Positions 7,915 through 16,453 of a DNA stretch of 64,000 bases are shown here, piece after piece. A program made the position numbers and the translations under genes. Where the stretch lies: the NCBI GenBank assembly GCA_017443595.1, contig JAFSYU010000060.1, positions 1 through 64,000 on the forward strand. The letters run 5' to 3'. The notes below the pieces were generated by a model. The model searched no databases, had not been told where the DNA came from, and saw nothing but the letters and a program-made list of their open reading frames with translations. This stretch comes from Clostridia bacterium (GTDB taxonomy: Bacteria; Bacillota; Clostridia; Oscillospirales; CAG-272). Numbering within the stretch: the first letter of the stretch is position 1; each line of letters begins with the position of its first letter.

Positions 7915-9029
7915 ATCGTTATTTTCTTGATCTCTTCCGCGTAATACTGCACAAGTTCAAATTTTGTTCCCGGCATAAGTCTGTGGTCGGGGCAGGGAAT
8001 AAAGCCGCCAAGCGACGCCAGACGCTTCATCCGTTCTATCTCTTTGTCAACCGCCGCTTTGTCAACGCGCAGCGCGGTCTTGTCCATACCGCCCACGCCT
8101 AAAACCTCTTTGCCGTATTTCTTTCTTGCCGACTCAAACTGGTCGCCCCAGACGCCGACCTCTATCGGAAACATCGTGTTGACGCCGTTTTGTACCCAGG
8201 TGTCAAGCAGTCTGTCCGTCACGCCGTCGCAGTCAAGCGAGATTATGTCTATGCCGTATTTGTGACACAGCTCTGTACGCTTTTTATAGTGTTTTGCACA
8301 TATTTCATCAAACAGTGAGGGGGAGATAAGCGGTCCGTTTTTGAAACAGATATCCTCCCAGTAGTGCGCAAAATCAAACTTCGCGCCGGTCTGAAGTATG
8401 GCTTCCGCACATTTGTACTGCATTTCGGCGTACGTGTCCACTATATCCGCGAAAAGCTCCTCGTCCTCGTCGTATATGAGATAGCTCATACCGGCGACAG
8501 TGCAGATATTGCGGATATTGCCCAAGACCGAACCGAGATGAAGTCCGACCGGTATATCGTAAGGTCTGTTATCGTTGAATTTCTTATAAAACTCAATATC
8601 AACGCGCTGTGGCGCGTACTGCATTTTAGGGCGGTAGTATTTTTCAAAACTCTCTCTGTCTTTTAACAGATAATCGTCTTCTGACGGTATGGACGTTATG
8701 CCCGGTTTGATCTTTTCTATAACTCCGTCGCCGTTTTGGATCCTTTGCGTGCCGTCCGGCAAAACTTCAATTACTTTTCTTTCAAATCCGGGCAAAAGGT
8801 GGTTGTTACTGCCGTACGTTCTGTAATAATTGAAATCCCAGCCTATGAGTTTGTCAAGCTCGCGTTCTTTTTCGGATCCGTCGTAATTGCCGACGGCAAG
8901 TTCAGCCGGTATTTTGCCAAGCTGTACCCATTCCGTCAAAAGCTCCGGCCAGTAGCCGAAATGTACGGCGGGCAATCTGTCTACCGGCTTGAAGTGAAGC
9001 AGAGCAAGCGCGCGTTCCCTGTTTGTCAT
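7911..9029 (-). CDS. UroD-family methyltransferase-like protein (MtaA/CmuA type)
   Basis: A 372-residue protein with the uroporphyrinogen decarboxylase fold as used by corrinoid:substrate methyltransferases. Visible hallmarks are the N-terminal MTNRERALALLHFKPVDRLP, ISLDCDGVTD in the middle, and LGVGGMDKTAL followed by GGFIPCPDHRLMP near the end (potential Cys/His zinc ligands). True heme-pathway HemE is unlikely because the neighbours are corrinoid proteins and no heme genes are present. The start is 3 bp from the paralogous gene upstream, with AAAGGA as ribosome binding site. Substrate unknown. Confidence 0.82.
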   Translation of the reverse strand: MTNRERALALLHFKPVDRLPAVHFGYWPELLTEWVQLGKIPAELAVGNYDGSEKERELDKLIGWDFNYYRTYGSNNHLLPGFERKVIEVLPDGTQRIQNGDGVIEKIKPGITSIPSEDDYLLKDRESFEKYYRPKMQYAPQRVDIEFYKKFNDNRPYDIPVGLHLGSVLGNIRNICTVAGMSYLIYDEDEELFADIVDTYAEMQYKCAEAILQTGAKFDFAHYWEDICFKNGPLISPSLFDEICAKHYKKRTELCHKYGIDIISLDCDGVTDRLLDTWVQNGVNTMFPIEVGVWGDQFESARKKYGKEVLGVGGMDKTALRVDKAAVDKEIERMKRLASLGGFIPCPDHRLMPGTKFELVQYYAEEIKKITI

Positions 9030-9032
9030 AAT

Positions 9033-10037
9033 TTATCCTTTTACTGCTTTTTCCGCGTATTCTTTAAGCATTTCAACGTAAATTCTGTATCTTTCAAGCG
9101 GCACGTCCGGCGGCGTCTGATGGTCGCAGCTCGGGATAAATCCGCCCGTTTTCATGACCGGCAAAAGCCGCTCAAATTCACCGCGCATATCGTCAACTCC
9201 GCGGCGCATGGTCATTTTATCAAACGCGCCTATGAATATGAATTTCGGATAAAGCTCGCGCAGAGCCACAACGTCAACGCCCGCCTGCCGTTCAAGCGGA
9301 AGCACGCCTTCGATACCCGCGCGCATCAGCCACGGTATCATTTTGCTCACGTCTCCGTCCGTGTCGACAATGACCTTTGTTCCGTGGGCTTTTATGTAAG
9401 GCACTATTTTTTCGTAGTAGGGAAGTAAGAATTCGTCAAAGCTGTCCTCGGAGATCATCGGGCCGTTGTTGTAGCTCATATCTTCTCCGAAAGTCATAAA
9501 GTCCGGCGTAATGACCGCATACATTTTTTCAAGCAGTTTGAGCTGGAAATCCGCAAGATCGTCTAACATCCTGTGATATAATTCCGGCTGATCGTAGAAG
9601 GAATAAAGGTGATTTTCAATGCCTAAGATAGTGCGCGGGAACCAGAAACCGCCGTCAAGCGAAAACCATACGGGATAATCTCCGTTATCGTGGCCGGCTT
9701 TCAGCGTTTTCATGACCTCTATATGAGCCTCGGCTTCTTCAAGCGGATAAAGATACGGAAGTATTTTTTCGTACTCTTCCTCGTCCTCGGCTATCGGACC
9801 GCCGTTGAAAGCGGGCTGCGGACAGTCTGATCTTCTGTGCGGGAACCAGAACTGATAATGCTGATCGAGCTTCAGATACGGCGCAACGTCATGAAAACCG
9901 AGGGTGTCCGGCAGACCCTGTTTCTGCCACTCCATAATAGTTCTGTCCCACCACCAGGACGCCCACTCTATTGCCGGAAGTCTGTCGTCCGGCAGGGTGT
10001 TGTTGAAAACCGCGGTAAATCTTTCCCTGCTTTTCAT
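9033..10037 (-). CDS. UroD-family methyltransferase-like protein, first gene of the corrinoid operon
   Basis: A 334-residue paralogue of the next gene. It begins MKSRERFTAVFNNTLPDDRLP and has VIVDTDGDVSKM, then IGAFDKMTMRRG and GGFIPSCDHQTPP near the C-terminus, all UroD-fold landmarks. Two divergent UroD-type proteins side by side suggest either two substrates or a heteromeric pair. An AAGGGA ribosome binding site lies 8-9 bases before the ATG at 10037, and a good promoter lies about 30 bases further upstream. No cobalamin riboswitch fits in this short leader. Function by family and context only. Confidence 0.8.
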   Translation of the reverse strand: MKSRERFTAVFNNTLPDDRLPAIEWASWWWDRTIMEWQKQGLPDTLGFHDVAPYLKLDQHYQFWFPHRRSDCPQPAFNGGPIAEDEEEYEKILPYLYPLEEAEAHIEVMKTLKAGHDNGDYPVWFSLDGGFWFPRTILGIENHLYSFYDQPELYHRMLDDLADFQLKLLEKMYAVITPDFMTFGEDMSYNNGPMISEDSFDEFLLPYYEKIVPYIKAHGTKVIVDTDGDVSKMIPWLMRAGIEGVLPLERQAGVDVVALRELYPKFIFIGAFDKMTMRRGVDDMRGEFERLLPVMKTGGFIPSCDHQTPPDVPLERYRIYVEMLKEYAEKAVKG

Positions 10038-10065
10038 ATTCTTATCCCTTATAACGTTTTTTTAT

Positions 10066-10094
10066 ATTTTAACAGATTGAAAATATAAAATCAA
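10066..10094 (-). promoter_or_regulatory. Promoter of the corrinoid methyl-transfer operon
   Basis: Read on the minus strand: TTGATT (10089-10094), a 17-bp spacer and TAAAAT (10066-10071), about 29 bases upstream of the first ATG. It is back to back with the pyruvate kinase promoter. Confidence 0.65.
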
Positions 10095-10134
10095 GTAGTT
10101 TAAGCAAATATAAATGAAAAAAAGTGAAATATTA

Positions 10135-10163
10135 TTGATTTTTTTATTTTCATCTGCTATAAT
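10135..10163 (+). promoter_or_regulatory. Promoter of pyruvate kinase
   Basis: TTGATT (10135-10140), a 17-bp spacer and TATAAT (10158-10163) with an extended TGC before the -10. It lies inside the longest possible frame, so the ATG at 10114 cannot be the start. Confidence 0.8.
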
Positions 10164-10197
10164 TGTTCAACAGAGAATAATACGGGAGATTATTGAT

Positions 10198-11622
10198 ATG
10201 AAAAAAACTAAAATCATATGTACCATAGGACCCGCTTGCGAGGACCAGGAAACTATAGAAAAGATGATACTTGCGGGTATGAACGTGGCGAGATTCAACT
10301 TCTCTCACGGCACGCACGAGAGCCATAAGGCCATGATGGACACCGTAAAGCGCGCAAGAGAAAAGCTCGGTATGCCCGTTGCCATCATGCTTGATACAAA
10401 AGGACCGGAATACAGGATAGGCGTGTTCAAGGATAAAGAACCCGTAACGTTAAACGAGGGAGATAAATTCACGTTTACATCCGAGGATATTATCGGCGAC
10501 AATACGAGAGTATCCGTATCATATAAAAATCTGGCAAAAGAGCTTGTACCGGGCGATACGGTGCTGTTGAACAACGGTCTTGTAGTCTGCAGAGTTGACG
10601 AAACTACCGATACGGACGTTATAACGACCGTTACGTACGGCGGCCAGATAAGCAACAGAAAGAGCATGGCGTTCCCGAACAAAGTGTTAAATCAGGTTTA
10701 TCTGTCCGAAAAGGATAAGGAAGATCTGCTCTTCGGTATTGAAAACGACGTGGATTTCGTCGCCTGTTCTTTCGTTTCATACGCGGATAATTTAAACGAG
10801 ATACGCGATTTTATGAAAGCCCACGGTGGAGACGGTATAGACCTTATAGCAAAAATAGAAAACAGAACGGGCGTTGACAACATAGACAGCATAATTGACG
10901 CAAGCGACGGAATCATGGTCGCCCGCGGAGATATGGGCGTTGAGATACCGTTCGAGCATCTGCCCGCGATACAGAAATCAATGATAACAACGTGCCGTTT
11001 CAAAGGCAAACGCGTCATAACCGCAACGGAGATGCTTGAATCCATGATAAGCAAACCGCGCCCCACAAGAGCTGAGATATCGGACGTTGCAAACGCAGTA
11101 TATGACGGAACGAGCGCCATAATGCTCTCCGGCGAGACGGCAATGGGCAAATATCCGGTGCAGACCGTTGAGGCTATGGCGAGGATAGCCGTGGCGGCGG
11201 AAAACGATATTGACTATGCGGAGCGCTTCCGCGTATCAAAGTTCAAGATCAAAAACGAGCTTGACGCTATTTCACATTCCGCGTGCGCTCTGTCTATCGA
11301 CCTTGACGCAAAGCTCATAGCCGTATGTACGCTCTCCGGCGAGACCGCGAGATTTATTTCGCGTTTCAGAACGCCTAAGCTCATACTCGCACTTACGACG
11401 AAAAACCACGAAAAAGCGTGGAGACAGCTTTCGCTTTCCTGGGGCGTATATCCCATAATGACGGATGAATTCCAGTCTACGGACGTTATGTTCTATAACG
11501 CCACGCAGAGCGCAAAGAATCTGGGACTTGCCGCACCCGGCGACGTAATAGTCATAACCGGCGGTATAGCGGGCGGAACGTCCGGCAATACGAGCGTGCT
11601 GAAGTTTGAAACGATAAAATAA
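10198..11622 (+). CDS. pyk: Pyruvate kinase
   Basis: Converts phosphoenolpyruvate and ADP to pyruvate and ATP, the last step of glycolysis, in the cytosol. The start is the ATG at 10198, with GGGAG 9 bases upstream and downstream of the promoter, giving 474 residues, the usual length without the extra PEP-utiliser domain of Bacillus enzymes. Landmarks: MKKTKIICTIGPACEDQETI, NVARFNFSHGTHESH, MLDTKGPEYRIG, the active-site signature IDLIAKIENRTGVDN, VARGDMGVEIP, and TATEMLESMI with KPRPTRAEISDVANAV. The C-terminal alpha/beta domain (ISHSACALSIDLDAKLI) is complete. It is monocistronic; no clear terminator hairpin follows, only repeat-derived sequence. Confidence 0.97.
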   Translation: MKKTKIICTIGPACEDQETIEKMILAGMNVARFNFSHGTHESHKAMMDTVKRAREKLGMPVAIMLDTKGPEYRIGVFKDKEPVTLNEGDKFTFTSEDIIGDNTRVSVSYKNLAKELVPGDTVLLNNGLVVCRVDETTDTDVITTVTYGGQISNRKSMAFPNKVLNQVYLSEKDKEDLLFGIENDVDFVACSFVSYADNLNEIRDFMKAHGGDGIDLIAKIENRTGVDNIDSIIDASDGIMVARGDMGVEIPFEHLPAIQKSMITTCRFKGKRVITATEMLESMISKPRPTRAEISDVANAVYDGTSAIMLSGETAMGKYPVQTVEAMARIAVAAENDIDYAERFRVSKFKIKNELDAISHSACALSIDLDAKLIAVCTLSGETARFISRFRTPKLILALTTKNHEKAWRQLSLSWGVYPIMTDEFQSTDVMFYNATQSAKNLGLAAPGDVIVITGGIAGGTSGNTSVLKFETIK

Positions 11623-11639
11623 TTTAAAATTAAGAAATC

Positions 11640-11780
11640 AGAATGTTAGGGCGGGGGCTTGCTCACGCTGAAAGAGTAAAGAATAAAGAATAAAAATCGG
11701 TGTCGGCTGCGCCGACGAATGCCGCCGACGCGCGCGACTAAAGCCGCAATAAAGCCTCCTGGTGTATTATCGGGGCATTT
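11640..11780. repeat. Intergenic dispersed repeat with GTCGGC palindromes
   Basis: The gap after pyk contains AAAAATCGGTGTCGGC followed by GCGCCGAC, a short palindrome. The same AAATAAAAATCGGTGTCGGC block occurs at 60416-60435 followed by AAAGCCGAC. No gene and no confident promoter are visible here. Confidence 0.55.
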
Positions 11781-11812
11781 GACAGACGCTTTGTTTTTAA
11801 CGGAGATAAAAT

Positions 11813-12289
11813 ATGTATAGAGAAATGAGACGGCTCAAACAGCAGATAAGCGCAAATGAATGTATACGTGTGCTTAAAGAGCAGAAAAGAGGCGTTCTTT
11901 CAATGATTGGAGACGGCGGTTATCCTTACGGGATCCCGCTCGATCACTGGTATTCGGAAGAAGATAACGCGTTATATTTTCACTGTGCGAAAACCGGGCA
12001 TAAGATAGACGCCGTGACCGCTTGTGACAAGGTCAGTTACTGTGTTACGGATCAGGGGTACAGAAGAGAAGGCGAATGGGCTTTGAATATAAGCAGCGTA
12101 ATCGTATTCGGACGTATAAGTATAATTGACGATGAGAATATGAAAATGCAGATATGCAAAAATATCGCAAAGAAATTCACGGACGATGAGGATTATATTC
12201 AAAAAGAAATAAAAAGCTCTTTTCCGTCAGTGTGTTGTCTTAAACTTAAAATAGAGCATATGACCGGAAAGCTTGTCAACGAATCATAA
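11813..12289 (+). CDS. PNPOx-like flavin-binding protein (NimA-related)
   Basis: A 158-residue split-barrel protein of the pyridoxamine-phosphate-oxidase superfamily, in the branch of small FMN-binding proteins that includes 5-nitroimidazole reductase NimA. Landmarks: MRRLKQQISANECIRVLKEQ, RGVLSMIGDGGYPYGIPLDH, LYFHCAKTGHKIDAV and VSYCVTDQGYRREGEWA. Likely cytosolic, reducing a small substrate with FMN; the substrate is not predictable. GGAG precedes the ATG by 8 bases. It is the first gene of the run that continues with the DUF4838 lipoprotein 10 bp downstream, a pairing whose logic is unclear. Confidence 0.85.
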   Translation: MYREMRRLKQQISANECIRVLKEQKRGVLSMIGDGGYPYGIPLDHWYSEEDNALYFHCAKTGHKIDAVTACDKVSYCVTDQGYRREGEWALNISSVIVFGRISIIDDENMKMQICKNIAKKFTDDEDYIQKEIKSSFPSVCCLKLKIEHMTGKLVNES

Positions 12290-12299
12290 AGGTATAATT

Positions 12300-14165
12300 A
12301 TGTTTAAAAAACGGATAATATGCCTGATTTTAGCGCTTGCAATGATTATTTTGTCCGCGTGCACCGCGGCGGATGATACGGCGGCGGAAAGTCAAACGGA
12401 AAAAGTGATGACAGAAACTGAAACGGATATTGAAACGGAAACAGAGGCCGGGACGGAGGAAACCGAAATGAAATGGGAAGGCGCGCACGTTAAAAAACTG
12501 ACGGTAAACGGGATCGATATAAGCGAATATAAAGTCGTCTGCGAAAACAGCGACGTCAATATCGTTTTAAAACGCGCAAAGAACGATCTTATTTCATATA
12601 TACGGACCGCGACCGGGATAACGCTTGAAGAGGCCGGGGACGGCGCAAAAAGCGAACACGAGATATGCATAGGCGTTACCGACCGCGATACCGAAAAAAT
12701 CAAAGAAGAGCGGCAAAAGCTCATAAACAACGGCTATCTTATCTGTTTTGACGACGGAAGGCTTTATATCACGGGCAATACCGTCACCGGTACGTTATAC
12801 GGTGTATATTCTTTTCTTGAAGATAACGTCGGCTGCAGATTCTATTCGTCAACGTACGAGACCGTAAAATTTGCAAAAAGCATAGATATCCCGGCAGATA
12901 CTTTCAAAGCCTTTTCGCCTAAACTCATATACCGCGACCCGTACTGGTTCGATACGTTCACGCCCGCGTTTGCCGCAAAGCTGAAGATAAACGGCGCGGT
13001 GAACAGGACGATGAACGGATACGGCTCCTCGTACACTTACGCCGGACCTTTCGTTCACAGCCTGCCCTCGCTTGCCGGAACGGACAGAACGCCGAACGTC
13101 CAGCCGTGCCTTACGGACCCCGCAGTTTATGAAAAAGTGCTCGGCAACGTAAGAAAATACCTGAAAGAAAATCCAAGCGCCAAGATCGTATCAGTTTCGC
13201 AGAACGATTCATATCCGGACGGCCTCGGCTGTCAGTGTGAAAACTGCAAAAAGATAGACGAAGAAGAGGGCACGCCAATGGGCTCGCTCCTCACGTTCGT
13301 AAACAGGATAGCAAACGATATAAAAGACGATTATCCGAACGTTCTGGTGGATACGCTTGCGTACAGATACACGAGAAAAGCGCCGAAAAACATAAAGCCG
13401 GCGGATAACGTTATAATCCGTCTGTGTTCTATAGAATGCTGTTTTTCTCATCCGCTCGACTCGGACTGCGAGGCGAACAAAGCGTTTACCGCGGATATTG
13501 AAGAATGGTCAAAGATCTGCAAAAACCTGTTTGTCTGGGATTATACCACGGATTTTCTGTATTACGTAAACCCGTTTCCCAATCTTGACGTTCTGTACGA
13601 TAACGTAAGATATTTTACGTCTCATAACGTTATAGGTCTCTTCGAGCAGGGAAATTATCAGTCTATATCCGGCGAGTTCGGAGAGCTGCGCGCGTATCTT
13701 TTGGCAAAGCTGCTCTGGGATCCGGATATGAGTAGGGAAGAGTATTACAGCTACATGGACGATTTTCTGCAGGGCTATTACGGCGACGGTTGGGAATATA
13801 TACGCGAATATATAGACAAAATATGCAAAAACGCCGCAAATAACGATATAGGCATATACAGCGATATAAACACCGTTTTAGGCATAAAAAATATGAAAAC
13901 AAAAGAGCGCGTAAGCTATATCAACGAGCTTGAAGCGCTGTGGGACAAAGCGCTTGAGTTATCGGATGAAGAGCATTTTGCAAACGTGGAAAAATCGTCT
14001 TTGCAGATAAGATACGCGTCTTTGCTTATCAAATGGACCGCAAGTTCGCCTAAAAAACTGGAAGAGCTGCATAAATTGATGCAGAAGTACAATATAACCC
14101 ATTTCAGAGAGGGAGTAAAGACTCCGGAAGCTCCCGATTACAGTAAGAGCCTTTCAACGTGGTGA
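12300..14165 (+). CDS. DUF4838 lipoprotein, putative glycoside hydrolase-like
   Basis: The start at 12300 (after AAAGGT) gives a lipoprotein signal peptide with lipobox LSAC and Cys21; the earlier in-frame ATG at 12273 overlaps the previous gene and lacks this logic. A Glu/Thr linker follows, then an N-terminal domain like the GH20 beta-hexosaminidase alpha/beta domain (LISYIRTATGITLEE, NNGYLICFDDGRLYITGN, GTLYGVYSFLEDNVGCRFY). The DUF4838 TIM-barrel core comes next (IVSVSQNDS, CQCENCKKIDEEEGTPMG, VLVDTLAYRYTRKAPKNIKP, FVWDYTTDFLYYVNPFPNL, NVIGLFEQGNYQS). Surface-anchored, 621 residues. The family is associated with polysaccharide breakdown, but its activity is not settled. Confidence 0.85.
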   Translation: MFKKRIICLILALAMIILSACTAADDTAAESQTEKVMTETETDIETETEAGTEETEMKWEGAHVKKLTVNGIDISEYKVVCENSDVNIVLKRAKNDLISYIRTATGITLEEAGDGAKSEHEICIGVTDRDTEKIKEERQKLINNGYLICFDDGRLYITGNTVTGTLYGVYSFLEDNVGCRFYSSTYETVKFAKSIDIPADTFKAFSPKLIYRDPYWFDTFTPAFAAKLKINGAVNRTMNGYGSSYTYAGPFVHSLPSLAGTDRTPNVQPCLTDPAVYEKVLGNVRKYLKENPSAKIVSVSQNDSYPDGLGCQCENCKKIDEEEGTPMGSLLTFVNRIANDIKDDYPNVLVDTLAYRYTRKAPKNIKPADNVIIRLCSIECCFSHPLDSDCEANKAFTADIEEWSKICKNLFVWDYTTDFLYYVNPFPNLDVLYDNVRYFTSHNVIGLFEQGNYQSISGEFGELRAYLLAKLLWDPDMSREEYYSYMDDFLQGYYGDGWEYIREYIDKICKNAANNDIGIYSDINTVLGIKNMKTKERVSYINELEALWDKALELSDEEHFANVEKSSLQIRYASLLIKWTASSPKKLEELHKLMQKYNITHFREGVKTPEAPDYSKSLSTW

Positions 14166-14169
14166 CCGT

Positions 14170-14472
14170 ATGGAATACGCTTATTCAATGATCATGTTCA
14201 TAATGGCGGGCGCGCTGCTTCTGTACGCCGGTCTTACGGCGGCGACGAAAAAACTGATATTGCCGTATAGATACACGGTATCGTATAAAGCGCGGGACAA
14301 AAAGCTGTATGCGACTCAGTTTGCAAAAGCCATAGCGGTTATAGCCGCCGCGTTCTTTATAAGCGGCTTGGTAGGTCTTACAAAGATCTACGTCTTAGCC
14401 GTGATACTGCTCATTGCCGGCATCATAGGCGGTATAATAATAGCCGCTCGGCTTGTAAAAAAGGCGATGTGA
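14170..14472 (+). CDS. Small three-helix membrane protein of unknown function
   Basis: One hundred residues with hydrophobic segments at about 5-25 (MIMFIMAGALLLYAGLTAA), 55-72 (AIAVIAAAFFISGLVGL) and 75-93 (VLAVILLIAGIIGGIIIAA), separated by a basic loop. It resembles the small DUF3784-like membrane proteins of Firmicutes, but I cannot assign a family with confidence. It starts 4 bp after the DUF4838 stop, so it is co-transcribed and perhaps translationally coupled. Confidence 0.6.
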   Translation: MEYAYSMIMFIMAGALLLYAGLTAATKKLILPYRYTVSYKARDKKLYATQFAKAIAVIAAAFFISGLVGLTKIYVLAVILLIAGIIGGIIIAARLVKKAM

Positions 14473-14500
14473 CGCTTTAACGATAGGAAGTTTTAATCAA

Positions 14501-15838
14501 ATGAAATACTTGATAGGTCTTGACATCGGTACTTCCGCCGTCAAGGGCGCGCTTGCGGCCGAGGACGGCAGAGTCATAAAAGTTACGGACAGAAAACTTA
14601 CATATATAACAGACGGCACGTTCAGACTGCTTGACCCGGATCATTTCTGTGAAACGTGCTTTGACGCAATAGCGGAGCTTGCCGCGGCGGCTGACGGAGC
14701 TATCGCCGCACTTTGCTGCTGCCACGCGTCGGGCAACCCTTTGTTTCTTGACAAAGACGGCAAGCCTTTGACGCGCATAATAGGCTGGCAGAGCGTTATA
14801 CCGTGGGAAGATATAAACGCCGTTTACACAAAAGAGGAACAAAACGCCTTTTACCGCACGGTCGGCTGGGGATTCTTCAACGGTATGCCCGCGGCTGATC
14901 TGGCTTACATAAAAATACACCGCCCGGACGTGCTTGAAAATACAAGTTTTTTATGCATGAGCGCGGAATATTTAAATCATAAAATAACGGGCAAATGGGG
15001 CATATCTCATTCAATGGGAACGCCGTCGTATCTTATGGATCAGGAAAAAGGCGTTTATAACACCGCCGTTCTTGAAAAATTCGGACTTTCCCCGGAAATG
15101 CTGCCGCCGGTATTTGAAAAAGGCACGGTTTTAGGCACCGTTTTGCCCGGTATGGCTGAAAAACTCGGGCTTTCCTCTGATACAAAGGTAGTTTTAGGCA
15201 GTTTCGATCATCCGTCCGGCGCGCTCGGCGCGGGCGTGCTTCAGCCCGGGCAGCTGCTTTTATCCTGCGGAACGTCGTGGGTGGAGCTTTTTCCGGTGCA
15301 GTCGCGGGAACACGCGTTATCCACCGGAGGTCTTGTCGACAGATTCGCCTTGAACGGCCCGAAGTGGTGCGTTATGAGTTCGCTTGAATCAATATCTGAT
15401 AAAATAGACGAGCGCAGAGATCACTTTTTCGGCTCCGTTCCGCACAAGTATTTCGACGGACTTGCAGGCGAGGCAAAACCGGGCAGCAACGGTCTTGTTA
15501 TTGACTTTACGGGCGAAGATTACAAACGCGCGGAAGGTCACGATAAGCGCGATATTGCGCGCGCGATACTGGAAGGCGCGGCAAGACTGCTAAAAAACAA
15601 CTTGAAAGATCTTGAAAAATGCGGGCTCAAAGCGGACAGCATTACCGCTATCGGCGGCATTACGAATTCAAAGATCGCTGTCGGCATAATTTCGGAAGTG
15701 CTGCAGCGTGAGATCAAAGTCGTAAACGGCCAGTCCGCGGGCGCGGTCGGCTCGTGTCTGCTCGGCGGTATGGGCATAGGACTGTATAAAAACGAAGCGG
15801 AGGCGTTTGGTGCAATGTCCTCGCATTTAAAGGTGTAA
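14501..15838 (+). CDS. FGGY-family carbohydrate kinase
   Basis: A 445-residue ASKHA sugar kinase related to xylulokinase and gluconokinase. It starts with the phosphate-1 motif MKYLIGLDIGTSAVKGALA. ILGWQ-like IIGWQSVIPWEDI, the substrate-region GSFDHPSGALGAG, the phosphate-2/adenosine motif LSCGTSWVELF, and a C-terminal ITAIGGITNSKI plus SAGAVGSCLLGG follow. It phosphorylates a sugar or sugar acid with ATP; the exact sugar cannot be read. It is followed after 2 bp by the SIS-domain isomerase, which would logically handle the phosphorylated product. Confidence 0.88.
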   Translation: MKYLIGLDIGTSAVKGALAAEDGRVIKVTDRKLTYITDGTFRLLDPDHFCETCFDAIAELAAAADGAIAALCCCHASGNPLFLDKDGKPLTRIIGWQSVIPWEDINAVYTKEEQNAFYRTVGWGFFNGMPAADLAYIKIHRPDVLENTSFLCMSAEYLNHKITGKWGISHSMGTPSYLMDQEKGVYNTAVLEKFGLSPEMLPPVFEKGTVLGTVLPGMAEKLGLSSDTKVVLGSFDHPSGALGAGVLQPGQLLLSCGTSWVELFPVQSREHALSTGGLVDRFALNGPKWCVMSSLESISDKIDERRDHFFGSVPHKYFDGLAGEAKPGSNGLVIDFTGEDYKRAEGHDKRDIARAILEGAARLLKNNLKDLEKCGLKADSITAIGGITNSKIAVGIISEVLQREIKVVNGQSAGAVGSCLLGGMGIGLYKNEAEAFGAMSSHLKV

Positions 15839-15840
15839 AA

Positions 15841-16434
15841 ATGAAAAAAGAAACAACAGAAATGGCAAAAAAAGCGTATATAACGGAGAGTGAATGTATA
15901 CGCGAGGCGGCTGAATATTTTGATACGGAAGCGTACGGAAAAGCGGTCGATCTGCTTATAAAAGCGGAGAGGATAGGCGCGTCCGGCTGCGGTCATTCCG
16001 GCATTTTATGTCAGCATTTCGCGCATCTTATGTGCTGCATAGAACAGCCCGCGAAGTTCATCTCGCCCGCCGAGGCGATACACGGCGGCACGGGCTTTTT
16101 GCAGAAAGGCGACGTTATGCTTTTCGCCTCGCGCGGCGGCAAGACCGCGGAGCTTTTGCCGATACTTGACATCTGCAAAAAGAAAGGCGTTAATATAATA
16201 ACCGTAACGGAAAATACGGATTCTCCGCTTGCAGCCGGCGCGGACGTTGTGTTAAAACAGCACGTCAACCGCGAGACGGACAGATATAACTGCCAGGGCA
16301 CGACGTCAACCACGTCGCTTGCCGTCATTTTCCACGTTTTACAGACGATGTTGATAGAAGAAACGGGATTTAAAAACGAACAGTTTGCCGTGATCCACCC
16401 CGGCGGCGCCGTGGGTGAGCGGCTTAACAAATAA
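15841..16434 (+). CDS. SIS-domain sugar-phosphate isomerase (KpsF/GutQ-like, no CBS domains)
   Basis: A 197-residue protein made of one SIS domain. ASGCGHSGILCQHFAHLM contains the phosphosugar-binding turn, AEAIHGGTGFLQKGDVMLFA and SRGGKTAELLPILDICKKKG are typical SIS strands, and the C-terminal HPGGAVGERL closely matches the HPGGALGRRL hallmark of arabinose-5-phosphate isomerases. The CBS pair of KpsF is absent. It probably interconverts a ketose and aldose phosphate made by the adjacent kinase; the specific substrate is inferred only. Confidence 0.85.
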   Translation: MKKETTEMAKKAYITESECIREAAEYFDTEAYGKAVDLLIKAERIGASGCGHSGILCQHFAHLMCCIEQPAKFISPAEAIHGGTGFLQKGDVMLFASRGGKTAELLPILDICKKKGVNIITVTENTDSPLAAGADVVLKQHVNRETDRYNCQGTTSTTSLAVIFHVLQTMLIEETGFKNEQFAVIHPGGAVGERLNK

Positions 16435-16453
16435 ACATTAAGGAGACAAAAAA

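Noticed and set aside
8736-9428. Plus-strand frame across two UroD-type genes
   Set aside because: It spans the junction of two well-supported minus-strand genes and encodes a low-complexity basic protein with no recognisable motif.
7911-10037. Heme-pathway uroporphyrinogen decarboxylase (hemE)
   Set aside because: Two paralogues lie in an operon with a corrinoid protein and RACo-like activator, and no other heme genes are near; methyltransferase use of the fold fits better.
10114-10197. N-terminal extension of pyruvate kinase
   Set aside because: This stretch contains the TTGATT-N17-TATAAT promoter, and the ATG at 10198 has a ribosome binding site and the normal family N-terminus.
10038-10197. 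Cobalamin riboswitch ahead of the corrinoid operon
   Set aside because: Only about 30 bases lie between the promoter and the first codon, too short for the aptamer, and no B12-box-like sequence was seen.
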